In this document: positions 8,459-16,701 of the stretch, one piece after another
Numbering within the stretch: the stretch's first letter is position 1
Layout of the letters: each line of letters begins with the position of its first letter
From: an uncultured Lachnospiraceae bacterium
GTDB taxonomy: Bacteria > Bacillota > Clostridia > Lachnospirales > Lachnospiraceae
DNA: 36,792 nt
Assembly (NCBI GenBank): GCA_946623875.1
Contig: CAMORO010000019.1
Coordinates: 1-36,792 of the forward strand
Direction of reading: 5' to 3'
Translations under genes and position numbers: made by a program
Notes under the pieces: model-generated
What the model saw: the letters and a program-made list of their open reading frames with translations, nothing else
Told to the model about the DNA's origin: nothing
Databases searched by the model: none

Positions 8459-9391
8459 TTACTTCGTTGTATCAAAATACCTTTTGACCACCTCTTGTGC
8501 AGGTTTGGCATAAATATCATATCCCGTGTCGTTAAGCGCATCCTTACTGCAGTAGAGCTTAAGGCTCCAGTCCCATAAAAAGAAGCCGCCGACAAAATCA
8601 CGTTTATCACAGGCATTGAACATGGTTTCATACCATCTTGCCTGTTCTTCGGGTGCGGGAGATCCATTAATGGTCCAGTCATTTGGAACATTCATTGATC
8701 CTTTGGTTGATTTACAGCCTGCCTCGGCAAAGAAGAAGGGTTTATTAAATTTTTTTACTACGGCTTCGATGCGGTCAAGCTGTGCTTCCCAGTCATTTAT
8801 GGGGTAATAGCCGCTTGAACAGATGTAGTCCACACAATCCCACCAGGTAACATTGTCCTCCTGATATTTATCGGTATTGTAAGTGAGAGGCCCATGATAA
8901 ACCTTTCTTATTTCAGAAATAACGTTTCGCCATTCCGCTTCCCTGTGTTCCGACTGAACCATTTCGCAGCCGGCTATGAACATGTCACAGCCTGTTTCCT
9001 CGGCAAGCTCTGCGTAGTGAAGCTGGAAATCCGTATATGCCTTAAACCATATTGACCATTTGGGTTCACAGGGAACATCCTTGTCAAAGAAACAGATATG
9101 TGCTCTCCAGGTTCCGTTCTTACAGTTAACGGTAGGCTTGATGGCAACCTTCAGTCCCTTAGAATGAATGTAATCTATCATTTTTTTCAATTCATCATCC
9201 CTAAGGTTTGCCGGAGAAGTATAATCGATCTCCTGAGACTGAGGAGTTTCCTGAAGACCATTCGGAACCAGTATTATGTAATTGGCTCCTGTTCCGTCAA
9301 TGAGTTTATCAAGGCTGTCATATGCCTGTTTCTTTTCAAATGAGCCTGCTCCGGCAAATGCCCCGAAGGTGATTCCTTTAATGTAGTCCAT
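8459..9391 (-). CDS. GH113-type glycoside hydrolase
   Basis: This 310-residue single TIM-barrel protein resembles glycoside hydrolase family 113, whose known members cleave beta-1,4-mannosidic bonds. Likely catalytic residues are acid/base Glu143 (AGCEM, end of strand 4) and nucleophile Glu223 (FFFAEAGC, end of strand 7), spaced as in characterised GH113 enzymes. The first strand reads KGITFGAFAGAGSF. Aromatic subsite residues (Trp183, Trp184, Tyr195, Tyr196) are present. No signal peptide is seen, so it would act in the cytoplasm on imported manno-oligosaccharides. The start at 9391 has an AAAGGAA ribosome site. It is on the opposite strand from the radical SAM operon and follows the MATE gene by 80 bases. 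The family call is fairly secure; mannan specificity is from family knowledge. Confidence 0.85.
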   Translation of the reverse strand: MDYIKGITFGAFAGAGSFEKKQAYDSLDKLIDGTGANYIILVPNGLQETPQSQEIDYTSPANLRDDELKKMIDYIHSKGLKVAIKPTVNCKNGTWRAHICFFDKDVPCEPKWSIWFKAYTDFQLHYAELAEETGCDMFIAGCEMVQSEHREAEWRNVISEIRKVYHGPLTYNTDKYQEDNVTWWDCVDYICSSGYYPINDWEAQLDRIEAVVKKFNKPFFFAEAGCKSTKGSMNVPNDWTINGSPAPEEQARWYETMFNACDKRDFVGGFFLWDWSLKLYCSKDALNDTGYDIYAKPAQEVVKRYFDTTK

Positions 9392-9471
9392 GTCAGTTCC
9401 TTTCTGTGATCTTTTTTATAAGTGTTGGGTATAACATTACCTGTTTTCGTTTTCCTTTATTTCAAAGATTA

Positions 9472-10914
9472 TCAGGCTTTCCCACCTGCTGTACAAAGTT
9501 GATTGTCGGTATTGTTGTGTAGCTTTTGTTCTTCGTTTGCAGCGTTAATGTTACCCTGTACAGGTTTTTCAACAAGTTGTATCAGCTTCCATTTTCCCTG
9601 TTTATATCTTATCAGGCTGGCGATACCGGTAATAAACCATGTAAGCGCTGTTGCAAGCCAGACGCCCCATTTGCCGACAGACGGAATAAGAATGAGGGTG
9701 TTAGAGAAGACTATACGCCCGGCAACCTCTACACCGCCGTTTATCATTGCATATATGGAATCACCGGCTCCGTTAAGCAGTCCTCTTACCACATAGATAA
9801 TACCGAGAGTAAAGTAGAACCATGAGGTTATCTTAAGAGCACTTGTACCAAATGAGATAACATCGGCATCTGATACGAATACTCTCATTATATTGTTTCC
9901 GAACTTATAGAAGAAAAGAAGCATGAGGATGCTGAAGCCTGCAACAAGAATCACCGATCTTACAAAGGCACGTTTTACCCTGTCAAGCTTGCCTGCACCT
10001 ATATTTTGGCCGGTGAAAGTTGACAGAGCCATACCGAGGGAGTTAAACGGCTGTTGTACCAACTGTTCGATGCGGGATGTAGCCGTGAATGCCGCGACCA
10101 CCAGTGAGCCGAAGGTATTTACCACACTTTGCAGTGCCACACAGGATATGGCGATAAGGGATGACTGCATTGCAAGCGGAAGCCCAATACGGTAACATTT
10201 GCCGGTGATCCTTCTGTTGAAACTCATCTCATCCCTGTTTATCGAGAAATACGGATTCTTCCTGATTGCATATATAAGGCTGCCTATCGCTGAGAGTATC
10301 TGCGCAATGATTGTCGCATATGCTACCCCGCGAACTCCAAGTCCGAACCGTATTACCAGCAGAAGGTCGAGAAATACATTGACCAGACTGGCGAAGATGA
10401 GGAAAAATAAGGGTGTTTTGCTGTCTCCGAGAGCCCTTAATATGGAAGAAATACAGTTGTATGCGGCTACGGCAAGTATCCCGGCACATGATATCTGCAT
10501 ATATGCAGTTGCATCATCGAGTATATTGGACGGCGTGTGAAGCCATGTTAATACGGGTCTTGCCAGAAGTATGCCAAGGAGAGACATAACAAGCCCGGTT
10601 GTTGCGATTATATATACCGAATTAAATATGGTCCTTCTGACATTAACACTGTCTTTTGCACCGAAATGCTGTGATATGACTACACCTATGCCGCCGGTAA
10701 GTCCTATACACAGTGAGAAAAAAAGGAAGTTTAGAGAACCGGTGGCACCTACTGCAGCGAGTGCATTGGCGCTTACGTATTTGCCTACAACAATGGAATC
10801 TACCATGTTATATACCTGTTGGAAGATGTTTCCTATAAGCATAGGTATCGAAAAGCTTATAAGGAGCTTAAATTCATTACCGGTTGTCATATCTTTAACT
10901 AAGCCTTTGTTCAT
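9472..10914 (-). CDS. MATE family efflux transporter
   Basis: This is a 480-residue multidrug and toxin extrusion protein with twelve predicted membrane segments in two homologous halves. The N-terminal half opens with the family-typical SIPMLIGNIFQQVYNMVDS stretch, followed by VGATGSL. It would export cationic drugs or metabolites in exchange for Na+ or H+. The reading frame is open to 11031, but the start is placed at the ATG at 10914 because a GGAGCGGAGG ribosome site lies just upstream and MNKGLVKDMTTGN is a normal MATE start. The upstream extension contains a plausible promoter and is not membrane-like. It is divergent from an AraC regulator that is a natural candidate to control it. The substrate is unknown. 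Confidence 0.93.
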   Translation of the reverse strand: MNKGLVKDMTTGNEFKLLISFSIPMLIGNIFQQVYNMVDSIVVGKYVSANALAAVGATGSLNFLFFSLCIGLTGGIGVVISQHFGAKDSVNVRRTIFNSVYIIATTGLVMSLLGILLARPVLTWLHTPSNILDDATAYMQISCAGILAVAAYNCISSILRALGDSKTPLFFLIFASLVNVFLDLLLVIRFGLGVRGVAYATIIAQILSAIGSLIYAIRKNPYFSINRDEMSFNRRITGKCYRIGLPLAMQSSLIAISCVALQSVVNTFGSLVVAAFTATSRIEQLVQQPFNSLGMALSTFTGQNIGAGKLDRVKRAFVRSVILVAGFSILMLLFFYKFGNNIMRVFVSDADVISFGTSALKITSWFYFTLGIIYVVRGLLNGAGDSIYAMINGGVEVAGRIVFSNTLILIPSVGKWGVWLATALTWFITGIASLIRYKQGKWKLIQLVEKPVQGNINAANEEQKLHNNTDNQLCTAGGKA

Positions 10915-11135
10915 AATAAAGCCTCCGCTCCGTGCTTTGCACTTTAAAAACCTGTCCACTATTCGCCCTGAAGGACTTATACTGTGAAATGAGTGTAGAC
11001 CAACAAAGGCTTCAATGATATAATGAATCAATCTGTTTGTTGAATAAATCTATCGTGTTTTGATAGATTGTTGTAAAATTCAATAAATATTGCATTTTTT
11101 TGTTTGAATAAATATATATTTTCTATAGGAGAACC
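10915..11135. promoter_or_regulatory. Divergent MATE/araC control region
   Basis: This 221-base region lies between divergent genes and is AT-rich near the AraC gene. It contains a perfect 8-bp inverted repeat AATCTATC/GATAGATT (11047-11054 and 11062-11069, 7-base spacer). A repeated TTGAATAAAT element occurs around 11040 and 11104, about 64 bases apart. On the minus strand TTGGTC, 16 bases, TATAAG gives a possible MATE promoter. Direct repeats and a dyad between a regulator and its target fit AraC-type operator sites, but no specific site is proven. Confidence 0.45.
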
Positions 11136-11999
11136 ATGAATTATCTTTATGAATACAGTGATATATTAAATACACCGTATGAGGCATTTGAGTTCGATAC
11201 TCTTAAGAATGATTTCCCGGTAAGGCCGCACTTCCACCACTATGTTGAGTTCATATACATGCTGGAAGGCAGTATGTTTTCAACGGCAGAGGAGAAAGAA
11301 TACTACCTTAAAGAAGGTGATCTGCTGCTGATCTTCCCGGATACCGTGCATTCAATGGCCGCAAGCTCTGTAAAGGGAGCAAGGTTCATGGGTATGAAGT
11401 TCGATGCATCACGTCTTACCGTCAATACAACCAGCATCCCAAGGCTTGGCACCATGCTGACGGCTGCAAGAAAGCAGTCGGCCAGGGTTCTGTTCGAAGC
11501 AGATGAGCACCTGTTTCCGGGTGTCTATGAATTTGTCCTGCAGTGCGAAAAAGAACTGAGGGAAAGAAAACTCGGCTATGAGGTATCCGTTCATGCAAGG
11601 CTCTGTCTTTTCATGACTGACCTTATAAGACTATGGGAAAAGGAGGGTATTGGTTTTGGCAATGTATCCGAATATGTTACCAAGGAGGAGATCAGCCTTC
11701 AGAACCTGCTTGAATATATGGACCGTCATATAGAGGAAGGCTTAAGGGTCGAGGATCTTGCAAAGAGATGCGGGATGAGTTATTCACATTTTGCAAGGAG
11801 CTTCAAAAGTATGTACGGAAGAACCTGCAAGGAACATCTTGAACTTATAAGGGTTGAAAAGGCCGAGGAGATGCTTAAGTTCACGGACTATACCTTAAAT
11901 GAGATAGCATTGGAATTGGGATATGCGGATCAGAGCCACTTTGCGAGAGTATTCAAAAATCTGAAAGGAATAACTCCCGGATCGGTAAGGGGAAGGTGA
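11136..11999 (+). CDS. AraC family transcriptional regulator
   Basis: This 287-residue regulator has an N-terminal cupin sensing domain (about 15-110; RPHFHHYVEFIYMLEGS includes the HxH-type cupin signature) and a C-terminal double helix-turn-helix (about 185-287, LAKRCGMSYSHFARSFKS and a second helix pair ending LGYADQSHFARVFKN). The family binds small ligands such as sugars through the cupin and activates adjacent promoters. A TAGGAGA ribosome site precedes the ATG. It is divergent from the MATE transporter and two genes from the GH113 glycosidase; control of those genes, perhaps in response to a sugar, is inference. Confidence 0.93.
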   Translation: MNYLYEYSDILNTPYEAFEFDTLKNDFPVRPHFHHYVEFIYMLEGSMFSTAEEKEYYLKEGDLLLIFPDTVHSMAASSVKGARFMGMKFDASRLTVNTTSIPRLGTMLTAARKQSARVLFEADEHLFPGVYEFVLQCEKELRERKLGYEVSVHARLCLFMTDLIRLWEKEGIGFGNVSEYVTKEEISLQNLLEYMDRHIEEGLRVEDLAKRCGMSYSHFARSFKSMYGRTCKEHLELIRVEKAEEMLKFTDYTLNEIALELGYADQSHFARVFKNLKGITPGSVRGR

Positions 12000-12008
12000 A
12001 ATACCTGT

Positions 12009-12079
12009 ACAAGCCCCGATTGATTACATGACATAATTGCACAAGCCCCGATTGATTACATGACATAATTGCACAAGCC
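12009..12079. repeat. Tandem 32-bp repeat, 2.2 copies
   Basis: Two perfect 32-base copies begin at 12009 and 12041 (each starts ACAAGCCCCGATTGATTACA and ends CATAATTGC), followed by a 7-base partial third copy at 12073-12079. The end of copy 2 and the start of the partial copy supply the TTGCAC of the downstream promoter. It is too short and has no spacers, so it is not a CRISPR array. It could be a repeated regulator site or replication slippage. Confidence 0.9.
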
Positions 12080-12097
12080 GTTGTGTAATGCTATAAT
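12069..12097 (+). promoter_or_regulatory. Sigma-A-type promoter upstream of glf
   Basis: TTGCAC (12069-12074) and TATAAT (12092-12097) are separated by 17 bases, a near-consensus housekeeping promoter. It would transcribe the small ORF at 12129, glf, and possibly ddl. The -35 box lies on the boundary of the tandem repeat. Confidence 0.75.
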
Positions 12098-12128
12098 GTT
12101 TGGGCATATTATACCCGGAGTGTTTATA

Positions 12129-12215
12129 GTGAACGCATTGAATAAAGGTATTTCCAATATGTTAACTGATTTTGCCGCGGATACGAAACTGAGATCGGCA
12201 ATTAAATCCGTTTGA
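12129..12215 (+). CDS. Possible 28-residue small ORF before glf
   Basis: A GTG-started ORF of 28 codons ends in TGA at 12213-12215. GGAG at 12117-12120 lies 8 bases upstream of the start. The peptide (MNALNKGISN..., ending SAIKSV) has no membrane segment and looks mildly amphipathic. It lies between the promoter and glf, so it could be a leader peptide or a small protein. Its length and lack of recognised family leave it uncertain. Confidence 0.3.
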   Translation: MNALNKGISNMLTDFAADTKLRSAIKSV

Positions 12216-12249
12216 GAATATAATACAACTATCGGGAGGAGATTAAGGA

Positions 12250-13365
12250 ATGTATGATTATCTTATAGTGGGAGCCGGACTGTACGGTGCTGTATGTGCG
12301 AGGGAGCTTACCGATGCGGGCAGAAAGGTGCTGGTGATCGATAAGAGAGACCATATAGCAGGAAATGTATATACAGAGAAGATAGAAGGGATCAATGTCC
12401 ATAAATACGGAGCACACATCTTCCATACCAATGATAAGAGGGTGTGGGATTATGTGCAGAAGTTTGCGACTTTTAACCGTTTCACCAATTCTCCGGTGGC
12501 AAATTACAAGGGTGAGCTGTATTCACTTCCTTTTAATATGTACACCTTTAATAAGATGTGGGGTGTGGTGACTCCCGAAGAGGCACTTGATAAGATAGAG
12601 GAGCAAAGGAAGGAAATAACGGGAGAGCCAAAGAATCTTGAGGAGCAGGCTATTTCCTTAGTCGGACGTGACATATATGAGAAGCTTATCAAGGGCTATA
12701 CACAGAAGCAGTGGGGGCGAGAGTGCAGCGAACTTCCCGCTTTTATAATAAAGAGACTTCCCGTAAGGCTTACCTTTGACAACAATTACTTCAATGCGCT
12801 GTATCAGGGTATACCAATCGGCGGTTATACGAAGCTGGTTGAGCAGATGCTTAAGGGTATTGAGGTTAAGACGGGAGTGGATTACTTCAGGGTTAAGGAT
12901 GAAGAGGCTTACAGTGCACAGAAGGTGATATACACCGGTCCGATTGATGCGTATTTCGATTACTCGCTCGGTACTCTTGAATACAGAAGTGTGAGATTTG
13001 AGAACGAACTGCTTGATATTCCCAACTATCAGGGAAATGCGGCAGTCAACTACACTGATGAACAAACACCTTATACAAGGATAATCGAGCATAAGTGGTT
13101 CGAATTCGGTAAGGATGAGGACGGAAATGATCTTCCAAAGACGGTTATATCAAAGGAGTACAGTTCGGAGTGGAAGCCGGGGGATGAACCCTATTATCCT
13201 GTCAATGACGATAAGAATTCGGCATTGTATAAGCAGTATAAGGAACTTGCGGATAAAGAGGGGAAGGTCATATTCGGAGGACGCCTCGGTGAATATAAGT
13301 ATTATGATATGGATCAGGTCATTGCAGCGGCACTTAATAAAACGGATGATATAAGTAATCACTGA
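12250..13365 (+). CDS. glf: UDP-galactopyranose mutase
   Basis: This 371-residue flavoenzyme interconverts UDP-galactopyranose and UDP-galactofuranose, the donor for galactofuranose-containing surface glycans. The N-terminus is an FAD-binding Rossmann motif (VGAGLYGAVCARE, residues 7-19), followed by the family-typical KYGAHIFHTND segment (about 54-64) and the TQKQWG segment (about 151-156). The length matches bacterial Glf. A GGGAGGAG ribosome site precedes the ATG at 12250. It has its own upstream promoter and is followed 82 bases later by ddl, an envelope-precursor pairing. Other galactofuranose genes are not in the window. Confidence 0.96.
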   Translation: MYDYLIVGAGLYGAVCARELTDAGRKVLVIDKRDHIAGNVYTEKIEGINVHKYGAHIFHTNDKRVWDYVQKFATFNRFTNSPVANYKGELYSLPFNMYTFNKMWGVVTPEEALDKIEEQRKEITGEPKNLEEQAISLVGRDIYEKLIKGYTQKQWGRECSELPAFIIKRLPVRLTFDNNYFNALYQGIPIGGYTKLVEQMLKGIEVKTGVDYFRVKDEEAYSAQKVIYTGPIDAYFDYSLGTLEYRSVRFENELLDIPNYQGNAAVNYTDEQTPYTRIIEHKWFEFGKDEDGNDLPKTVISKEYSSEWKPGDEPYYPVNDDKNSALYKQYKELADKEGKVIFGGRLGEYKYYDMDQVIAAALNKTDDISNH

Positions 13366-13447
13366 TGATGGGAAACAGTTAAATGTTTATGTTTATTTGG
13401 AATGATAAGAAAGAAATACGGAAAAAGATGAATTTCGGAGGAGTAAA

Positions 13448-14632
13448 ATGAAAACAAGGGTAGCAATGATGTTTGGCGGCAAAAGTGTTGAGCATGAGGT
13501 TTCGGTAATTTCGGGCATTCAGGCGATACTCAGCATGGATACGGATAAATATGAGGTGATCCCCGTATACATGACGAAGAAGAATGAGATGTACATAGGC
13601 GATGATATCGGAAATATTGAGGCTTATAAGGATATAAACGGATTACTTTCACGTTCCCAGAGAGTAATAATGATAAATGAGGACGGCCGGGTGAAGCTTA
13701 TGGGCTTCCCTATTAAGAAATTCGGTAAGAATACGGAGGTTGAAATAGATATAGCGTTCCCGGTTGTTCACGGAACAAACGTTGAGGACGGAGCATTTCA
13801 GGGGTATCTTAAGACCATGGGCATACCGTTCGTCGGCTGCGATGTTACGGCATCTGCCATCGGGATGGATAAATACATAATGAAGGCAGTGCTCAAGGAG
13901 GGAAATGTCCCTGTTCTTGATGCAAGGCTGTATACTCTGGCTCATTACAGGGAGGTCAATTCGCTGCTTGATGATGTAGAGAACTGTATCGGCTATCCTG
14001 TTATAGTAAAACCCGTAAATCTTGGGTCAAGTGTCGGTATATCGGTTGCAAAGAACAGGACAGAGCTGACAGCCTCTATAGATGATGCCTTCAGATATGC
14101 GACCAAGGTACTTGTTGAGCATGCGATCACCAACTTAAGGGAGATCAACTGCTCGGTACTGGGAGATGAGAATGATGCGATCGCTTCGGAATGTGAGGAG
14201 CCGCTTCATACGGAAGATATTCTGAGCTATGAGGATAAGTATGTAAGTAATTCAAAGAGCGGGGGTTCCAAGGGTATGGCAAGTGTATCACGTAAGATAC
14301 CGGCAGAGATTTCGGAGGAATTCAGGGAAGAGATCAGGGAGATGGCTGTAAAGTCATTTAAGCTCCTTGGCTGCAACGGTGTGGCAAGGATTGACTTTAT
14401 GATAGATGAAGATAACGGGAAGCTGTATTTCAATGAAATAAACACGATCCCCGGCTCGCTGGCGTTCTATCTCTGGGAGCCTGTGGGAGTTCCCTACAGG
14501 GAACTTCTTACCCGTATGATAGAGCTGTGTCTTAAGAGGGCGCGAACCGAGGATGGTTTAACATTTACCTTTGATACCAATATTCTTAACTCCGCAAGCT
14601 TCGGAGGTTCGAAGGGCGGAGCCAAGCTTTAG
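13448..14632 (+). CDS. ddl: D-alanine--D-alanine ligase
   Basis: This ATP-grasp enzyme of 394 residues joins two D-alanines for peptidoglycan precursor synthesis. The N-terminal signature FGGKSVEHEVS (about 9-19) supplies the glutamate that binds the first D-Ala. The central KPVNLGSSVGIS is the ATP-grasp loop, and the late NEINTIPGSLAFYLWEP holds the Mg-binding residues. The omega loop reads SYEDKY, keeping the tyrosine typical of D-Ala-D-Ala rather than the histidine of D-lactate-forming VanA-type ligases, so normal cell wall chemistry is expected. An AATTTCGGAGGAG ribosome site precedes the start. It is followed by a hairpin shared with the convergent sod gene. Confidence 0.95.
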   Translation: MKTRVAMMFGGKSVEHEVSVISGIQAILSMDTDKYEVIPVYMTKKNEMYIGDDIGNIEAYKDINGLLSRSQRVIMINEDGRVKLMGFPIKKFGKNTEVEIDIAFPVVHGTNVEDGAFQGYLKTMGIPFVGCDVTASAIGMDKYIMKAVLKEGNVPVLDARLYTLAHYREVNSLLDDVENCIGYPVIVKPVNLGSSVGISVAKNRTELTASIDDAFRYATKVLVEHAITNLREINCSVLGDENDAIASECEEPLHTEDILSYEDKYVSNSKSGGSKGMASVSRKIPAEISEEFREEIREMAVKSFKLLGCNGVARIDFMIDEDNGKLYFNEINTIPGSLAFYLWEPVGVPYRELLTRMIELCLKRARTEDGLTFTFDTNILNSASFGGSKGGAKL

Positions 14633-14651
14633 GAAGTCAGTTCAGATCAGT

Positions 14652-14676
14652 GAGTCGGAAGATGTTCTTCCGGCTC
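14652..14676. terminator. Hairpin between convergent ddl and sod
   Basis: GAGTCGGAAGA (14652-14662) pairs with TCTTCCGGCTC (14666-14676) over 11 positions, including one wobble, around a 3-base loop. It lies 20 bases after the ddl stop and overlaps the sod stop codon, so it could end transcription in both directions. The U-run is weak. Confidence 0.6.
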
Positions 14677-15289
14677 ATATTAGTTCAGAATACTTTCGAG
14701 ATACTTTCTCCCAGTCAAGAACCTCGAAAAAGGCTTTGATATAATCACCGCGAAGATTCTTATACTTCAGATAATATGCGTGTTCCCATACGTCAAGAGC
14801 AAGGATGGGTATATTTTTGGTACCGAGACTTATGGGATTGTCCTGGTTGGCGCTGTTGCTGACTACAAGGTCTCCCGAAGGAGTTACGCTGAGCCATGCC
14901 CAGCCCGAGCCGAACTGTCCTGTTGCAAGTGCTGTAAGCTTTTCCTTCAATGCATCAAGACTTCCAAAGGTCTCGTCTATCTTTGCTTTTAGCTTTCCGA
15001 CAGGCTCCTTTGCAGGGTTTGCCGAGAAGTTTTCGAAGTAAAGATTGTGATTGAAGTATCCGCCTCCGTTATTGCGAATGGCGATCCTGTCTGTCTCATC
15101 TTTTACAGAATCAAGGCTGTCCAGGATACTTACCGCATCAGTATTTTCTATACCGGCCTTTTCAAGGGCTTTATTAAAGTTGGCGGTATAGGTTGCATGG
15201 TGCTTGGCATAATGGGTTTCTACCGTTAGAGCATCAATATGGGGCTCCAACCCATCATATCCGTAGTCAAGAGTGATCTGTTCAAACAT
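14675..15289 (-). CDS. sodA: Superoxide dismutase, Mn-type
   Basis: This 204-residue Fe/Mn superoxide dismutase converts superoxide to peroxide and oxygen in the cytoplasm. Metal ligands are His26, His81, Asp166 and His170 (DVWEHAYY). Metal-choice markers point to manganese or cambialistic use: Gly at 76-77 in NNGGGYFNH and Gln149 in SANQD, whereas iron enzymes usually place the glutamine in the earlier motif. The start has a GAAAGGAG ribosome site. It follows proA by 49 bases and may be the last gene of the deoC-plsC-proA series. It marks an organism that meets oxygen at least transiently. Confidence 0.95.
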   Translation of the reverse strand: MFEQITLDYGYDGLEPHIDALTVETHYAKHHATYTANFNKALEKAGIENTDAVSILDSLDSVKDETDRIAIRNNGGGYFNHNLYFENFSANPAKEPVGKLKAKIDETFGSLDALKEKLTALATGQFGSGWAWLSVTPSGDLVVSNSANQDNPISLGTKNIPILALDVWEHAYYLKYKNLRGDYIKAFFEVLDWEKVSRKYSELI

Positions 15290-15338
15290 AGTGCGTCTCC
15301 TTTCTTTTACAGCATTTTATGGTTAATGTTTTATCTGC

Positions 15339-16613
15339 CTATTTGTTCCTGAAGTGAAACTGTTTCTTTCCGGAAGCGTAGTCATCCACGATATGGCCGT
15401 TGCCGTAGAGCTTGTACTTATATGTAACAAGACCTTCAAGTCCGACCGGACCTCTGGCATGTATCTTTCCGGTGCTGACACCTACTTCTGCGCCAAATCC
15501 GTAGCGGAACCCGTCCGCAAACCTTGTGGAGCAGTTGCAGTATACACTTGCGGAATCGACCATCTGCATGAAACGTTCTGCGGTTTCCTTATTTTCCGTT
15601 ATTATTGCATCGGTATGATGGGAACCGAAGCGGTTAATGTGTCCGATGGCTTCATCTACATTATCAACAAGCTTTACAGAAACGATAAGGTCAAGATATT
15701 CGATGAATCCGTCTTCACCGATCGTTTCCGCCTCTATCATATCACTTACCTCTTTTGTTCCTCTTATCTTAACTCCATGCTCCTTTAATGCCTTGGCAAG
15801 AACGGGAAGGAAACCGGAGGCTGACTCCCGGTTTATAAGTAAGGTTTCCACGGCGTTGCATACTGCCGTGTACTGGGTTTTGGCATCTATGATCACCTTT
15901 AGTGCTTTATCCCTGTCCGCATCCTTATCAACATATATATGACAGATACCGTCTGCATGGCCCATAACGGGGATCTTGGTATTGTTCATGATATACTGTA
16001 CAAAGGCATTGCTTCCGCGCGGTATCAGCAGATCGACATAACCGTGACACTCAAGCAGTTCATCAATCTCCGCATGAGATTTTGCAAGCAGGAGTGAATC
16101 CCCGGGGAGTCCGGCTCTTATCACCGCTTCGTGGATGATATCAAATAGTTCTTTGTTTGTATTGGAGGTTTCTTTTCCACCTTTCAGGATCGCACAGTTT
16201 CCGCTCTTAATGCACAGAGTGGATATCTGGATGAGAGCATCGGGTCTTGCTTCGAAGATTACACCGATAACCCCGATGGGACAGGTTACACGATAAAGCG
16301 ACAGACCCTCATCCAGATCACGTGAAAGAGTGGTTTGTCCGATGGGGTCCGGCAGGGATATAAGCTGTTCTATACCCTTGATGCAGTCCTCAAGCTTGCC
16401 TTCATTGAACTTAAGCCGTTTCATAACTGCCTGTGATATATTGTCATCTTCTGCCTTATCCGTATCAAGCTTATTTGCTGCAAATATCTTATCTGCATTA
16501 TCATTAAGAGCCTGAGCGATAAGTCTGAGCGCACTGTTTCTTTCCTCTATCGTTGAAGCAGCAAGAAAAGGTGCAACGGATTTCATTTTTTTAACGTCTT
16601 CTTTGATTGTCAT
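15339..16613 (-). CDS. proA: Gamma-glutamyl phosphate reductase
   Basis: This 424-residue enzyme performs the NADPH-dependent second step of proline synthesis, reducing glutamate-5-phosphate to the semialdehyde. It belongs to the aldehyde dehydrogenase superfamily. The catalytic cysteine is Cys252 in QYTAVCNAVETLL, and the FEARPDALIQI segment (120-130) is typical of ProA. An AGGAG ribosome site precedes the ATG. The partner proB (glutamate kinase) is not adjacent, which is unusual, since proBA are often together. It lies 88 bases after plsC on the minus strand. Confidence 0.96.
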   Translation of the reverse strand: MTIKEDVKKMKSVAPFLAASTIEERNSALRLIAQALNDNADKIFAANKLDTDKAEDDNISQAVMKRLKFNEGKLEDCIKGIEQLISLPDPIGQTTLSRDLDEGLSLYRVTCPIGVIGVIFEARPDALIQISTLCIKSGNCAILKGGKETSNTNKELFDIIHEAVIRAGLPGDSLLLAKSHAEIDELLECHGYVDLLIPRGSNAFVQYIMNNTKIPVMGHADGICHIYVDKDADRDKALKVIIDAKTQYTAVCNAVETLLINRESASGFLPVLAKALKEHGVKIRGTKEVSDMIEAETIGEDGFIEYLDLIVSVKLVDNVDEAIGHINRFGSHHTDAIITENKETAERFMQMVDSASVYCNCSTRFADGFRYGFGAEVGVSTGKIHARGPVGLEGLVTYKYKLYGNGHIVDDYASGKKQFHFRNK

Positions 16614-16701
16614 ATTTGTCTCCTGTTACGGCTGTATTTGGATTTCCCAAGTCTTTATCAAATTCTCTCAAAAACACTTCCTGAATTGATGTATCTAACC
16701 T

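Noticed and set aside
10915-11031. 39-residue N-terminal extension of the MATE protein
   Set aside because: It lacks membrane character and conservation, contains a likely promoter, and a better ribosome site precedes the ATG at 10914.
12009-12079. CRISPR-like repeat
   Set aside because: The two copies are directly adjacent with no spacers and there are no cas genes nearby.
13448-14632. VanA-like D-lactate ligase
   Set aside because: The omega loop keeps the tyrosine (SYEDKY) typical of D-Ala-D-Ala ligases and no vanH or vanX neighbour is present.
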